Assembly (NCBI GenBank): GCA_963576725.1
Contig: OY755247.1
Coordinates: 11,923,034-11,987,033, forward strand
Direction: 5' to 3'
From: Azorinus chamasolen
Taxonomy: Eukaryota; Mollusca; Bivalvia; Cardiida; Solecurtidae
Length of the DNA: 64,000 nt
A program made the translations under genes and the position numbers. Of the stretch, positions 11,701-19,223 are shown in pieces; the first letter of the stretch is position 1, and every line of letters starts with the position of its first letter. The notes below the pieces were generated by a model. The model searched no databases. It was given only the letters and a program-made list of their open reading frames with translations, and was not told the DNA's origin.

Positions 11701-14700
11701 CAAAGGTTATTTTTAGATCCAACCCCTTTGAATGAATCTACCCAAAAGGAGCATTGACTAGAGAAAAGCAAAATTTTAGGATTTTGTAGTTTGAAACCAT
11801 TGTGATAAATAGAGCATTTGCTCCTATTCAAGAAGTGGTTATTACAGAGGTGTAGAAAGGCGTGTTTATGGAGGAAAGGGTTAACCCTTTCCCTCATATA
11901 AACGTATTTTCAAGCATTTGCAAACACAGTAGACCCAGATCAGACGGCTCCTAGAGGAGCCGTCTGATCAGGGTCTGCTCTGTTTGCTAATAAAATTTGA
12001 ATACTCGGTTTCTTAACTTTCTAAAATGTCTACAATGTTCCACCATCCATATTCCTTTATAACTATTTTGCTAATGAATATTCAATAGGTATTGAAATTT
12101 GGCCAAAATACAGAACAGGGAAAGGGTTAAACATTAATACTGAGCCTATGTCTTACCTTGTTTCCCTAATCAAACGCTGTGCAATCGCTTTCTGTTCAGT
12201 TTTACATAGAGCAGCTATAAGAGTGTAAAAACTCTTCGGTTGCGAACGTATACAGTCAAAAAACAAACTGGACGCATGTGGCTCCCCCTGTTGAGCTGCT
12301 TGAGCCCTTATTTTTCCATTTAAATGAGCAGAAAATTTGAGGAATGGCAGAAGATCTACAACAAAAAGAAAATTACAGTAAAAACCCCTAAAAAAAAGGG
12401 TAAAGTGGTCAGTCTGTTAGGCAGGAGGTAGCTTAATAACCCTTTCCCTGTTGAATATGCATGTAAAATATAATGATATAGTTTTATTGGCAGCAGTTTT
12501 GTAATGACAGGTGTACGGAGGAAATTTTGGTATTGATAGAAACTGTAAATGTCAGATTTATCTTAACTTCATCAGCAAGCAAAACAGACCCTGATCAGAT
12601 GGCTCCAACAGGAGCTTTATTCAAACTTTATTTAACCCTTTCCTCCAGAAATACACCATTCTAATTATTTGCAAGCAGAGTAGATCCAGATCAGAGGGCT
12701 CCTATCAGGGTCAGCTCTGTTTGCATATGGAATTATATAAATCTGGTTTTACAGTTTCTAAATTTAGCAAAAATTGCATGTGTTAATATGCTATGTATAG
12801 TTATGGTTCTACATACAGTTCTGCCATTGCCAAAAAAGCATGTACCAATGTGCCATTATAACAATTAATCAAATTAATATAATACATGTACAATCATGAT
12901 GTCATGATTTTTTTCATGAATATTTATGGATAAAAGGGTTAAACGGACCCATGTTGATGCCAGAAAAGTTGTGACATTTTGAAGAAAATTGATTTCTTTA
13001 TTTCAAATCTAACTATTGGTACTATACAATTTATAAGCAGGTACTGTACCTAGTCCAAATCACAGGTGTTCGGCGTGTGCTACCCCCCCCCCCCCCCCAA
13101 ACACACACACACCCTACAACCCCCTCTACAACTCAAAAAATGAATATAAGACACTAAAACACGCATACATATGGTCAAATCATCTTAACATAGCATAACA
13201 ACCAGTTAAAATGAAAAATAAGCTTGTGTGACTGTCAAATGATTTGGACCACAGGTGTTCGGTGCATGCTGATCCCTCACCCCCGCCCACCCTACCCCAC
13301 CCCCTCTAAAAACCAAAAAAAAAATTTTTAAAAAAAAGACACTAAAACACACTAAAATATTGTCAAATCATCATAACATAGCATAACAACCAGTTTCTGA
13401 CAAACACCCCTCGGTGTCAAAATATACATGTATCAGGAATGTAGACATTTTCATGGAAAAGATGCCTCTATTGAAATAATAACCAACAATAACCACTGTC
13501 ATTCCAATACTCTAGCTATGTCTCTTTAAACATCAAACACGAGTTGGTCGGAAAAGATCTGATAGATTCGAAAGCACCATTTGACAAGAGGAAAACTGTG
13601 TAAATTCGATATAGACCAACGATTTATCTATCCATATTAACACATGTGGGTATTATTATGCACTCACCATCATAAAGTTCGTGCCTCGCTGTCTAACAGT
13701 CGTGAAACTGCCAATAAATTTGAACTTGATTTTCATATAACAACAATGACAGCCGCTGATCTATATCACCGGACACGTTTGACTCCAATGCCCGCATTAC
13801 ACAACAAGCCCCTGGCTGACGTTAATGGTGATCTCGGCTCTATCAGATCTTGTCCGACCAAAGTGTGTTTGTTGTTTGAAAAGGCATAGCTATTGTATTT
13901 GAAGGGCAGTGATTATTGTTGGTTTTCATTTTAATAGAGGCATCTTTTCCATGAAAAAAGAGCCACACGTTGTTAAGATTGATCAAGATTTAGCCAAGTT
14001 ACAGGCTTTAGAGCAAGTACGGATGGTGGTGATTTCTATCGGGGTTTCATGTCTACCTTCCTATGATTTACTTTGACACTGAGGGGTGTTTTAATTGTCA
14101 AAAACTGATTGTTACCCTAAGTTAAGATGATTTGACCATATTTTAGTGTGTTTTAGTGTCTTTTTTTAAAAAAAAAATTGTTTGTTTTTTAGATGGATAG
14201 GCGGGTGGGGTAGGGTGGGCGGGTTTTGGATCAGCATCATGCACCTAACACCTATGGTCCAAATCATTTAATTGACAGTCACACAAGATTATTTTTCATT
14301 CAAATAACCCTAGCTATAACCATTCTTCATTGTGTTTTTCACCATTCATAGTCATATTTAGTGTTGTCTGCTGGCATGGTCCTTCGTATTTCGCAGGAAT
14401 GATAAAAGTGAAAAACAATATTATTATTAAAAATTAATAGAAACAAAAAAGTTATAAAATGTGATGAAGAACTATAAGTACAGTGTTATATTTCGAAATA
14501 CATAAGTTTTATATAGTAGAACTAGTACTTTACCAGCAGGTAATTGAAGCTCAAGTACTCGGGTCAAAATATGCTAACTGCACCAGTAAAGTAATTGTTC
14601 TTGTACCAATGCCAAAGGTAGATTTTGTAGGAAACCACTGCATGTAAACAATGAGTATTGTGACCGAAGATTTATTTTTATACTATACAGTTGAACGACC

Positions 14701-14798
14701 TGCATTTTTCGGGATTGGCACTTACCGTATAGGTGAATTATGCCGTTAATCTCTGGTTCAACATTCTTTATTATTGACTTTACATCGTCAAAATCCAT
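2159..14798 (-). CDS. CARD-like death-fold protein, 5' six coding exons, continues beyond left edge
   Basis: Six exons on the - strand join in frame through GT-AG introns: 14798-14726, 12355-12157, 8788-8692, 7901-7862, 5985-5872 and 2278-2159. The product so far is about 195 residues. Residues 1-95 look like a CARD: a run of amphipathic helices with LLPFLKF, HASSLFFDCIRSQP, SFYTLIAAL and TEQKAIAQRL spaced as in CARD helices 2-6. A lysine-rich helix (EGLKKVLEEIKKEKRR), an acidic stretch (ESDSDHDD) and two Ser/Arg/Pro-rich repeats follow. CARD proteins assemble by like-like contacts in apoptosis and innate immune signalling; that role here is inferred from fold resemblance only. No stop is reached, so the C-terminus lies outside. 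An in-frame TAA just upstream supports the ATG at 14798. Confidence 0.7.
2349..2625. mobile_element. F half-palindrome joined to a truncated A element
   Basis: The F left arm (GGTCCATGCTTATAAAGC) runs exactly to its centre (GAGCCAAAGGCTCAAA, about 2475) and then switches to A-family sequence, whose stem GCATTTGCTCCTATAGGAGC lies at 2522-2588. The A element's left end is missing. Confidence 0.78.
2730..2786. repeat. (TA)n microsatellite
   Basis: About 28 uninterrupted TA dinucleotides. A shorter run lies near 3105-3120. The stretch 2800-3650 otherwise shows only a half C-family hairpin near 3390-3500 (TTGTGACCACTCTTTAAAGT). Confidence 0.95.
3653..3882 (+). mobile_element. A-family hairpin MITE
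   Basis: TTAATCCATTCCCTCATAGA to TATGGAGGAAAAGGTTAA. Stem centre GCTCCTATAGGAGC near 3792. Confidence 0.87.
4019..4255 (+). mobile_element. B2-family hairpin MITE
   Basis: TTAAACCTTTACTCCATAAA to GTAGTAAAGGGTTAA. The left half of the stem is shortened (AACAGAGTAGACC then GCCGTCTGATAAGGGTCTGC). A second partial B2 follows to about 4370. Confidence 0.82.
4376..4521. repeat. 146-bp near-perfect palindrome
   Basis: The arms begin AGGATCTTACATGAGTGTTC and close with GAACACGAATGCAAGATCCT. The core is TAAAACGATAAAAAACGAGC paired across a spacer TTTAGC. It belongs to none of the named families. Confidence 0.9.
4830..4837. promoter_or_regulatory. TGACGTCA (CRE-like) motif
   Basis: A perfect cAMP-response-element octamer in a locally repeat-free part of the intron. 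Similar TGACGTCA octamers also occur inside the foldback arms near 16120 and 16660, so it is not by itself evidence of a promoter. Confidence 0.3.
5039..5125 (+). CDS. Weak candidate coding exon, antisense within the CARD-like gene intron 5
   Basis: An ATG opens 29 codons (MFEMDKRFSTNCCIKCVGTG and onward) that stop at a good GTGAGT donor (5126). The surrounding 4550-5600 lacks the hairpin families that fill the rest of the intron, and a TGACGTCA motif lies 200 bases upstream. No downstream exon was found, so this is only a suggestion. Confidence 0.18.
5610..5793 (+). mobile_element. B1-family MITE, left-truncated at the stem centre
   Basis: Starts at CTCCTATAGGAGCTGTCTGA, so the left arm is missing, and runs to AACAGGGAAGGGGTTAA. 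A short B2 right end follows to about 5845, close to exon 5 of the CARD-like gene. Confidence 0.78.
5872..5985 (-). CDS. CARD-like gene, coding exon 5, first copy of a repeated exon
   Basis: Acceptor TTACAG, donor GTGAAT, phase 1 at both ends, 114 nt. It encodes a basic, Ser/Pro-rich stretch with RDEVPRRSSSPTVLYRRN and ending TDGRGS. About 26 of 38 residues match exon 6, and the flanking intron bases also match, so the two arose by segmental duplication. Confidence 0.68.
6250..6484 (-). mobile_element. B2-family MITE, reverse orientation
   Basis: Body with GAATATTCATATAAGAAATA and stem AGAGCAGACCCTGATAAGAC, ending AAGTAAAGGGTTAA. The left TTAA is lost. Confidence 0.75.
6566..6925. mobile_element. 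Two C-family hairpins side by side
   Basis: Stem 1 (6580-6670) and stem 2 (6785-6885) each pair GACCACTCTTTAGAATCGTC-like arms across AAGAG. Their outer flanks GGTCCAGATAAGATGCGTAA and TGAGTATGTGCCTTTATCTG are the C-family ends. Confidence 0.78.
7030..7200 (-). repeat. Bivalve interspersed repeat (J family), reverse copy
   Basis: GGATGACCTTGACCTTTGAC and TTGTGTGGTGAACATTTGTG match the complement of the copy at 29995-30220. Confidence 0.75.
7325..7441 (-). mobile_element. B-family MITE fragment with intact stem
   Basis: Stem GCAAACAGAGCAGACTCTGG ... CTGTTTGC with centre GGCTCCTATATGAGCC, right end CATGAGGGGAAAAGGGTAA. Confidence 0.75.
7466..7775. mobile_element. E hairpin fragment followed by an A-family MITE
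   Basis: The E stem (CAGACAGTTTGGAACCAGAT with CATCCAAACTGTTTAAG) runs to 7541. The A element 7542-7775, in reverse orientation, is bounded by TTAA on both sides. Its stem centre has gained TTAAT (GGAGCAAATTAATGCTC). It ends 86 bases from exon 4 of the CARD-like gene. Confidence 0.8.
7862..7901 (-). CDS. CARD-like gene, coding exon 4, 40 nt acidic exon
   Basis: A 40-nt exon between TTGCAG and GTATGG encoding ESDSDHDDPGNDK. Phase 0 in and phase 1 out match both neighbours, which supports it despite its size. Confidence 0.6.
7970..8160 (-). repeat. Bivalve interspersed repeat (I family), end fragment
   Basis: AGACACAGCGATGCCCCCGT and GTGCTTGCCTAGCTGCACGT are the complement of the right end of the I-family copy at 26910-27515. 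Confidence 0.75.
8196..8350 (-). mobile_element. A-family MITE, reduced left arm
   Basis: GAAACCATTGTGATCCTATA passes straight to the centre, so most of the left arm is deleted; the right arm and body to AGCCTATGAAGGAAAGGG are kept. Confidence 0.78.
8499..8675 (+). mobile_element. A-family MITE, degenerate
   Basis: TTAATCCATTTCTTCACAGG to GGGAACGAGTTAA. The left stem arm is deleted, leaving GGAGCAAATGCTAATTATTT. It stops 16 bases from the donor of exon 3 of the CARD-like gene. Confidence 0.78.
8692..8788 (-). CDS. CARD-like gene, coding exon 3, lysine-rich helix
   Basis: Acceptor CTACAG, donor GTGAGT, enters in phase 2 and leaves in phase 0. It encodes KYYEKKKNGKEGLKKVLEEI then KKEKRRLGIEDD, probably a charged helix. 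An A-family element ends only 16 bases beyond the donor. Confidence 0.7.
8862..8943. repeat. 82-bp palindrome
   Basis: TATCGAGGGCTTGGTGCAAA pairs with its complement over about 38 bases per arm, with centre TCACAAAGTGA. It is a singleton in the window. Confidence 0.92.
8969..9142. mobile_element. C-family hairpin element
   Basis: Ends GAGGTCCAGATAAGATGCGT and CACACCTTTACCCGTAGCTC. Stem TACTGTGACCACTCGTTAGA pairs with its complement at 9063-9092. Confidence 0.83.
9218..9395. mobile_element. D-family hairpin element
   Basis: Starts ACAGTAAAACCATTCTAAAC; the stem CATGCAGAAAGCTCCTACAG pairs with its complement to TTCACCCTGCATTAAGCAG. The right terminal repeat is missing. Confidence 0.8.
9447..9545. 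mobile_element. E-family hairpin fragment
   Basis: GTCAAACAGTTTGGA occurs twice, then TCTCATCTGGATCCAAACTG closes the stem. Confidence 0.65.
9783..9992 (+). mobile_element. A-family MITE
   Basis: CCCCTTCCTCCATAGGC to GGCGTATTTATGGAG. The stem is almost perfect with centre GCTCCTTAGC. The terminal TTAAs have mutated. Confidence 0.82.
10118..11174 (+). mobile_element. Decayed mariner-type DNA transposon, 1057 bp
   Basis: Terminal inverted repeats of about 28 bp (CGAGGCTTGATCGGAAAT at the left, the complement of CGAGGCTTGTTCGGAAAT at the right) are flanked by TA on both sides, the mariner target duplication. Inside is a transposase N-terminus and no intact DDE/D domain. At 1.06 kb it is shorter than the usual 1.3 kb. 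It lies in intron 2 of the CARD-like gene. Confidence 0.88.
10515..10865 (+). pseudogene. Mariner transposase remnant, N-terminal DNA-binding part
   Basis: A 116-residue open frame has two helix-turn-helix-like parts: YIKICVELGKTPVEMKKMLE and VSHALVYRWHKKF, then the GTGRP linker and KQDARQTVWDFALKNDIGVA. This order is that of mariner transposases ahead of the catalytic core. The frame stops at 10865 and the following 300 bases carry stops in place of the catalytic domain, so the gene is inactive. Confidence 0.85.
11687..12130 (+). mobile_element. A element and B1 element sharing one TTAA
   Basis: A at 11687-11884 has lost its right stem arm: GCATTTGCTCCTATTCAAGA jumps from centre to outer body. 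It ends GGAAAGGGTTAA, and the same TTAA (11881-11884) begins the B1 copy 11881-12130, whose stem (GACGGCTCCTAGAGGAGCCG) is intact. B1 ends 27 bases from exon 2 of the CARD-like gene. Confidence 0.87.
12157..12355 (-). CDS. CARD-like gene, coding exon 2 (residues 25-91), core of the domain
   Basis: Acceptor TTGTAG, donor GTAAGA, 199 nt, open throughout. It holds the diagnostic run DLLPFLKFSAHLNGKIRAQA followed by HASSLFFDCIRSQP and SFYTLIAALCKTEQ, matching the CARD pattern of helix, gap, Leu-rich helix, a Phe/Tyr helix and a final AxxL helix. The intron before it holds a 1.1-kb inverted-repeat element. Confidence 0.72.
12632..12942 (+). mobile_element. B2-family MITE with internal expansion
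   Basis: TTAACCCTTTCCTCCAGAAA to GGATAAAAGGGTTAA. The stem has a collapsed centre (GAGGGCTCCTATCAGGGTC). Confidence 0.8.
13210..14300. mobile_element. Inverted-repeat (foldback) element, about 1.1 kb
   Basis: Left arm 13210-13422 and right arm about 14073-14300 are inverted copies (TGACTGTCAAATGATTTGGA against the complement of TCCAAATCATTTAATTGACA). A second inner inverted pair lies at 13451-13479 and 13929-13957 (GGAAAAGATGCCTCTATT). A partial direct copy of the left arm occupies 13050-13209, including a C-run at 13081-13098. No transposase is readable. It sits in intron 1 of the CARD-like gene. Confidence 0.8.
14726..14798 (-). CDS. CARD-like gene, coding exon 1 (residues 1-24)
   Basis: ATG at 14798, with in-frame TAA two codons upstream. 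It encodes MDFDDVKSIIKNVEPEINGI then IHLY and ends at donor GTAAGT (14725 downwards), phase 1. It would supply helix 1 of the death fold. Confidence 0.68.
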
Positions 14799-15608
14799 CC
14801 TTTAATAAATCTGATGTCAATGAAAACCCTACTTTCGCTTTCGGTAGGCTGGGTCTAAGCCAACACAGGTCAATTCGTACCTTAGCCATTTCGAACTGTT
14901 AATTCTATCACGAAGTCAATACAGATGTATTTACTTCGTGATTCTATCTATCTATCTATATTGTGTCCCCTTCTGCTGTATTACCGTTCCCCTTAGCAAA
15001 ATAATGGTCATAAAAACAATTACTTTAAATGCAACAAGAAGCTTCCTTGAAGTGAGAAAAATATTTTTCTAACGGAAAATAACACTTTAAGTAAACAAAT
15101 AACCCATATATTTCGATATCGATACTGCCCAACTCCGCATTCGCATATTTATAAGTATTCTGAAAACCTAGGATCTCACTCGAGATTATAATTATATTTC
15201 TACTAAGGAACTACTAGTAGGTTCTCGCTGTTTATTTGCAAACTGCGAGATTTTAGGATCTCTAACGAAATCCGTTGTTTATTATGCGAAGGCATTGTCG
15301 TCAACGTTCTTCTAAAATGTCGTTTATCAATTCAGATCTGGCGCGAAAATTTTGTTCGTTTCATCTCAAATAGCGGAAAATTCTGCATCATCTGTGACTG
15401 TCTCGTTTTACTAGCCAATCAGAAGGCAAAGTTATGTCATGTGATTTCATTTCGCATTTGTCATTTACATCCATCATTTGGAATATTCCCTAGCAATTTA
15501 TAATACAATTGGCAAAAGGCATTTCGCATTACAATTTATACAATTGGCAAAACGCATTTCGCATTTTATATTATGCAATTAACATTGCAGAATGGCGTTC
15601 CATGGATC

Positions 15609-15764
15609 CGGAACACCTCAGCCATTTCTATCGAAATAGAACTCTGACGGAATACGGCGAGTATTTACGATTGCGGGCGCAGCCACTCGGAACACCTCAG
15701 CTATTTCTATCGAAATAGAACTCTGACGGAATACGGCGAGTATTTACGATTGCGGGCGCAGCCA
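15609..15764 (+). repeat. Two tandem copies of a 79-bp unit
   Basis: Units start at 15609 and 15688 with CGGAACACCTCAGC and each ends GATTGCGGGCGCAGCCA. They form the doubled left end of the foldback element. Confidence 0.9.
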
Positions 15765-16923
15765 AAGCGTAACTACTCGCCGTCAATCGTAACTACTCGC
15801 CGTATTCCGTCCCAACCTCCAACGCAGTTATCTCCCCTAATCGCTACGCTTTGACCGTCAACCTCAAACTCCTCACAGTGATCTCCCTTGTCACTACGTA
15901 CGGTGATCACTGCCACCACAAGTTTTTTTTAGCTGAATTTCAGCTAAAATTTGTTTTTGTATTTTTTATTTTTTTGAATATTAATTTCAATAGTTTTCGA
16001 TTTTGTTTCATATTTCAGCACCGGTAAAGCCAGTAAAGTAGAACAATAATCTGCTTTCCTAAAAAAAAAGATTTTTTGTAACCTATTACACGATTATTTT
16101 TAATTCTCTATATCGTGGTGACGTCACAATAATGACGGCGCCTTAACAACGTTGAAAACAATAGCTTAGTTACGCCGAAATAGCGTCTGCCATAGTTTGA
16201 TCACATGATGTACACCATGGTCACGTGGATGTTGTGGTGGCAGGGATCTCTTCAGCGTAGCGATTAGGGGAGATTACTGCGGTGGAGGTTGCGTCAACCT
16301 CAAACTCCTCACAGTGATCTCCCTTGTCACTACGTAGACCTCCAACGCAGTTATCTCCCCTAATCGCTACGCTGAAGAGATCCCTGCCACCACAACATCC
16401 ACGTGACCATGGTGTACATCATGTGATCAAACTATGGCTGACGCTATTTCGCCTGCAAACTCTTACCGCAGCCAATCGGCACTATTACACACTGTCCCGC
16501 AAGAAAATATTAAAACATTTAAGCTGTTCGGGAATTTGGTAAACTGGTCTAGATTTATTTCCTCGGTACCCCATACTGACCGAAATGCATAAGGCTGCGT
16601 GCAAGTGATACGTATCTAAGCTATTGTTTTCAACGTTGTTAAGGCGCCGTCATTATTGTGACGTCACCATGATATAGAGAATTAAAAAATTCTTTTTTTT
16701 AGGAAAACTGATTATTGTTCTACTTTATTGGTGTTACCGATGATTAAATATAAAATAAAATCGAACACTGCTGAAATCAACATTCATAAAAATAAAAATT
16801 ACAAAAACAAATTTTAGCTGAAATTCAGCTAAAAAAACTTGTGGTGGCAGTGATGACCGTACGTAGTGACAAGGGAGATCACTGTGCGGAGTTTGGTCCG
16901 ATAGAAGTAGCCGAGGTGTTCCG
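15609..16923. mobile_element. Foldback element with nested inverted repeats, about 1.3 kb
   Basis: Outer ends pair CGGAACACCTCAGC (15609 and 15688) with its complement near 16910-16923. Long arms at 15870-16175 and 16610-16885 are inverted copies (GGCGCCTTAACAACGTTG with its complement). An inner pair at 16173-16290 and 16337-16456 forms a second stem (ACATGATGTACACCATGGTC). A 79-bp unit at the left end is tandemly doubled (15609-15764). A fragment of the inner stem recurs at about 40495-40535. Confidence 0.85.
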
Positions 16924-17089
16924 AGTGATTATAATGTGCATATAAACCATAAAGATAATAAAGTCTTTTGATTAAACCAAATTCCTTTACGAAAACATTT
17001 AAAATTATTAAATTTAAAATAAATCGTGTTACGATAAAAGGTTTGCCCATATATTTGATGCTTTTGACTTTTCAATGAATTATGTTTAC

Positions 17090-17207
17090 CTTTGATAGCG
17101 TATGTGACCACATTTCCGGTTTCTCTTCGTACAAACACCGTTTCAACACACGCTTTATTGGGAATAGAAATAAGCTTTTTTATGTAGGTATAGTCATGTG
17201 TTATCAA
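17090..17207 (-). CDS. Candidate first coding exon, possibly an alternative start for the CARD-like gene
   Basis: An ATG at 17207 preceded by in-frame stops opens 39 codons (MITHDYTYIKKLISIP, then VETVFVRRETGNVVTYAIK) up to a GTAAAC donor in phase 1. That phase fits exon 2 of the CARD-like gene at 12355. Codon use looks protein-like and the segment is not repetitive here. I do not recognise the peptide. It could equally belong to another - strand gene or be chance. Confidence 0.3.
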
Positions 17208-17685
17208 TTTTGCTTGTTTGTAACTTAGCTGCCAACTAAGTCTTCCCCCTGTAAAATGCCGATAAATGCCAAATCAAATTACGGATGAACAATTAATCAA
17301 GACAATGTTTGCTTTTTAGTTTCGTCCATGGAGATTTCGTACCAAGAGGTTCCGCACCATTACAAGAAGTTTGAAACTTTCCGCATCATATTTGTTTGTG
17401 TTTATAAACAAGTGCGACCTGTAGCATTTATTACTTAATTATATTTATCCAATCAAGAAGAAGAAGAAGAATAAGTTTAAAAGAAATATAGCATGAACAT
17501 TTTTACAAGTCCATGAAGTCCGGTTGTTTGCAGACCACACTGCAGTCTTCCTTATAATTGACTCACCAGCAGATAGAAAGAGGGAGAAAAAACTTACCCT
17601 GTAGTTCTCTTCCCATGCAGTACAGTACGTACTTCTGTTACACATAATACGTGGTATATTGGATAAAAACATAGTGTCATTGACT

Positions 17686-17784
17686 CCCGTACGAATAGCG
17701 TACACGGTACTTATTTCTATTCGTGCGGAACTTCCGTACGAATAGCGGCTGGGGCTATTCGTACGGTACCGTACGAATAGCCAC
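17686..17784. repeat. Cluster of CGTACGAATAG motifs in both orientations
   Basis: CGTACGAATAGC occurs near 17688, 17735 and 17771, with its complement near 17755. The cluster can form alternative hairpins. It lies just before the SINE pair. Confidence 0.75.
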
Positions 17785-17818
17785 TGCCAAAAGTAAAATA
17801 ACAACTAAGTATACTCTT

Positions 17819-17970
17819 GAAGTAATTCTAAGGGAGAAAAAGTTACTGGCCTTTACCGGGATTCGAACCACGGATTCCTGGATACTAGTCCGACACTCTA
17901 ACCACGTGGCTAGAGGGTTAACCCAACAGCAAGGCTGTTGGAGATGCCTTATATAGGCCGATCACTACAC
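17819..17970 (-). mobile_element. tRNA-derived SINE, copy 1
   Basis: On the - strand it reads as a tRNA-like head: A-box TGGTTAGAGTG (17894-17904) and B-box GGTTCGAATCC (17859-17869), the RNA polymerase III promoter pair. A hairpin AACAGCCTTGCTGTT precedes it. Copy 2 is about 85% similar by eye and lies 254 bases on. The anticodon-arm pairing is imperfect, so it is not called as a functional tRNA. Confidence 0.75.
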
Positions 17971-18072
17971 TCCCCTCCCTTTTAACCTTTAGGAGCAATG
18001 CATATACCCATGCATGCCCCTAAGCCTTTACATGCATCCCCGCATACAAACCGAATTATCTTTGTCGCCAAT

Positions 18073-18223
18073 GAAGTAGTTCTAAAGGAGGAAATGTTAC
18101 TGGCCTCTACCGAGATTCGAATCACGGACTCCTGGATGCTAGACCGACACTCTAACCACGTCGCTAGAGGGTTAACCCAACAGCAAGGCTGTTGGAGATG
18201 CCTTATATAGGCCGATCACTACA
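18073..18223 (-). mobile_element. tRNA-derived SINE, copy 2
   Basis: This has the same layout as copy 1, including the GGTTAACCCAACAGCAAGGC junction and the ATATAGGCCGATCACTACA end. The B-box differs by one base (GATTCGAATCT). It directly abuts a reverse-transcriptase remnant. Confidence 0.72.
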
Positions 18224-18231
18224 TTCTTCAC

Positions 18232-18880
18232 AGACAAACTCTAGAACCTGTAAACTCAGCAAAATATTTAGGCGCTAAGGTTTAGACATGACACCTGACT
18301 GGAATTGGAACTCCCATATTTCTAAAATAACCTCAACTGCAAATAAGACTCTGGGGCTTATCAAGAGAAATGTAAATACTAATAGTTAAAATGTCAAAAC
18401 ACTGGCTTACAAAACACTGGCTTACAAAATCCTGGTCCGGCCACAGTTGGAATACGCTTACACTGCTTGGAATCCACACACACAGGCAAACATCCATACA
18501 ATTGAAATGGTTTAACAACAGGCAGTGAGGTACCGTGGGTAAGCAGTGATTGTTCTTCCCTTTCAAGTGTTACTGAAATGCAGGAGAAACTGGATTGGCG
18601 CTCACTTGAGCACAGAAGATTAGATGCTCGGCTGGTAATGTTTTACAAGATCTACCATCAGCTTGTTGCTGTATAAATCTACCAACATATGTACAAAAAC
18701 CTCTAAGATATACGAGGCTAATGCATCCTCTCAGTTTCAGACAGGTGCAAGTGACACCAGACTATCAAAAATGTTCCTTCTTTCCTCACAGCATCACCTT
18801 GTGGAATAATCTGCCAATCAACATTGTAACGCACCCCTCCCTTGATGTTTTCAGGGTAAGCGTGGCAGCAATCCAGTATT
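18232..18880 (+). pseudogene. Non-LTR retrotransposon reverse transcriptase, C-terminal remnant
   Basis: Read across stops and frameshifts, the + strand shows hallmarks of the C-terminal part of Jockey/CR1-like reverse transcriptases: SAKYLG, LTWNSHISKITSTANKTLGL, RRLDARLVMFYKIYHQLV and a closing FFPHSITLWNNLP. Stops and a small duplication (GGCTTACAAAACACTGGCTT) show it is dead. It may be the partner that mobilised the adjacent SINEs, but that is inference. Confidence 0.8.
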
Positions 18881-19223
18881 AGACCAGAAAGCAACAGTTT
18901 TTATCCCAACTCTTCATGTCTCACCTTTTAACATGTTATAACTATTTTTCTGTTACCGTCACCTTTCATTTTATTCTGTGTTGGATATCCAACACATATA
19001 TTCGTACCTGCGTATTGAAACTCAGATCGTGCATAATGATGTGCATACAGGATATTGAGTATGTAATTACAGAGGAGTTCTGAATTAGGTTTATATGCAC
19101 TTTCGCACACACAGTAGCTCGTACCATTCCAGTATTTGTTTTGGTAGATAGATCAGGAACTGTGACTCTCATTTTTCTGTTGCGATTTTTTAGATCGCGA
19201 TGAACTGTCCCTAACTAACATAC

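Noticed and set aside
13644..13889. 81-codon open frame as a gene
   Set aside because: It lies wholly in the loop of an inverted-repeat element, has no splice context and no recognisable motif.
16324..16542. 72-codon frame in the foldback element
   Set aside because: It spans the inner stem of the foldback and has no family resemblance.
17856..17919. tRNA gene on the minus strand
   Set aside because: A- and B-boxes are present, but the arms pair poorly and the unit is duplicated with SINE tails, so it is a tRNA-derived SINE head.
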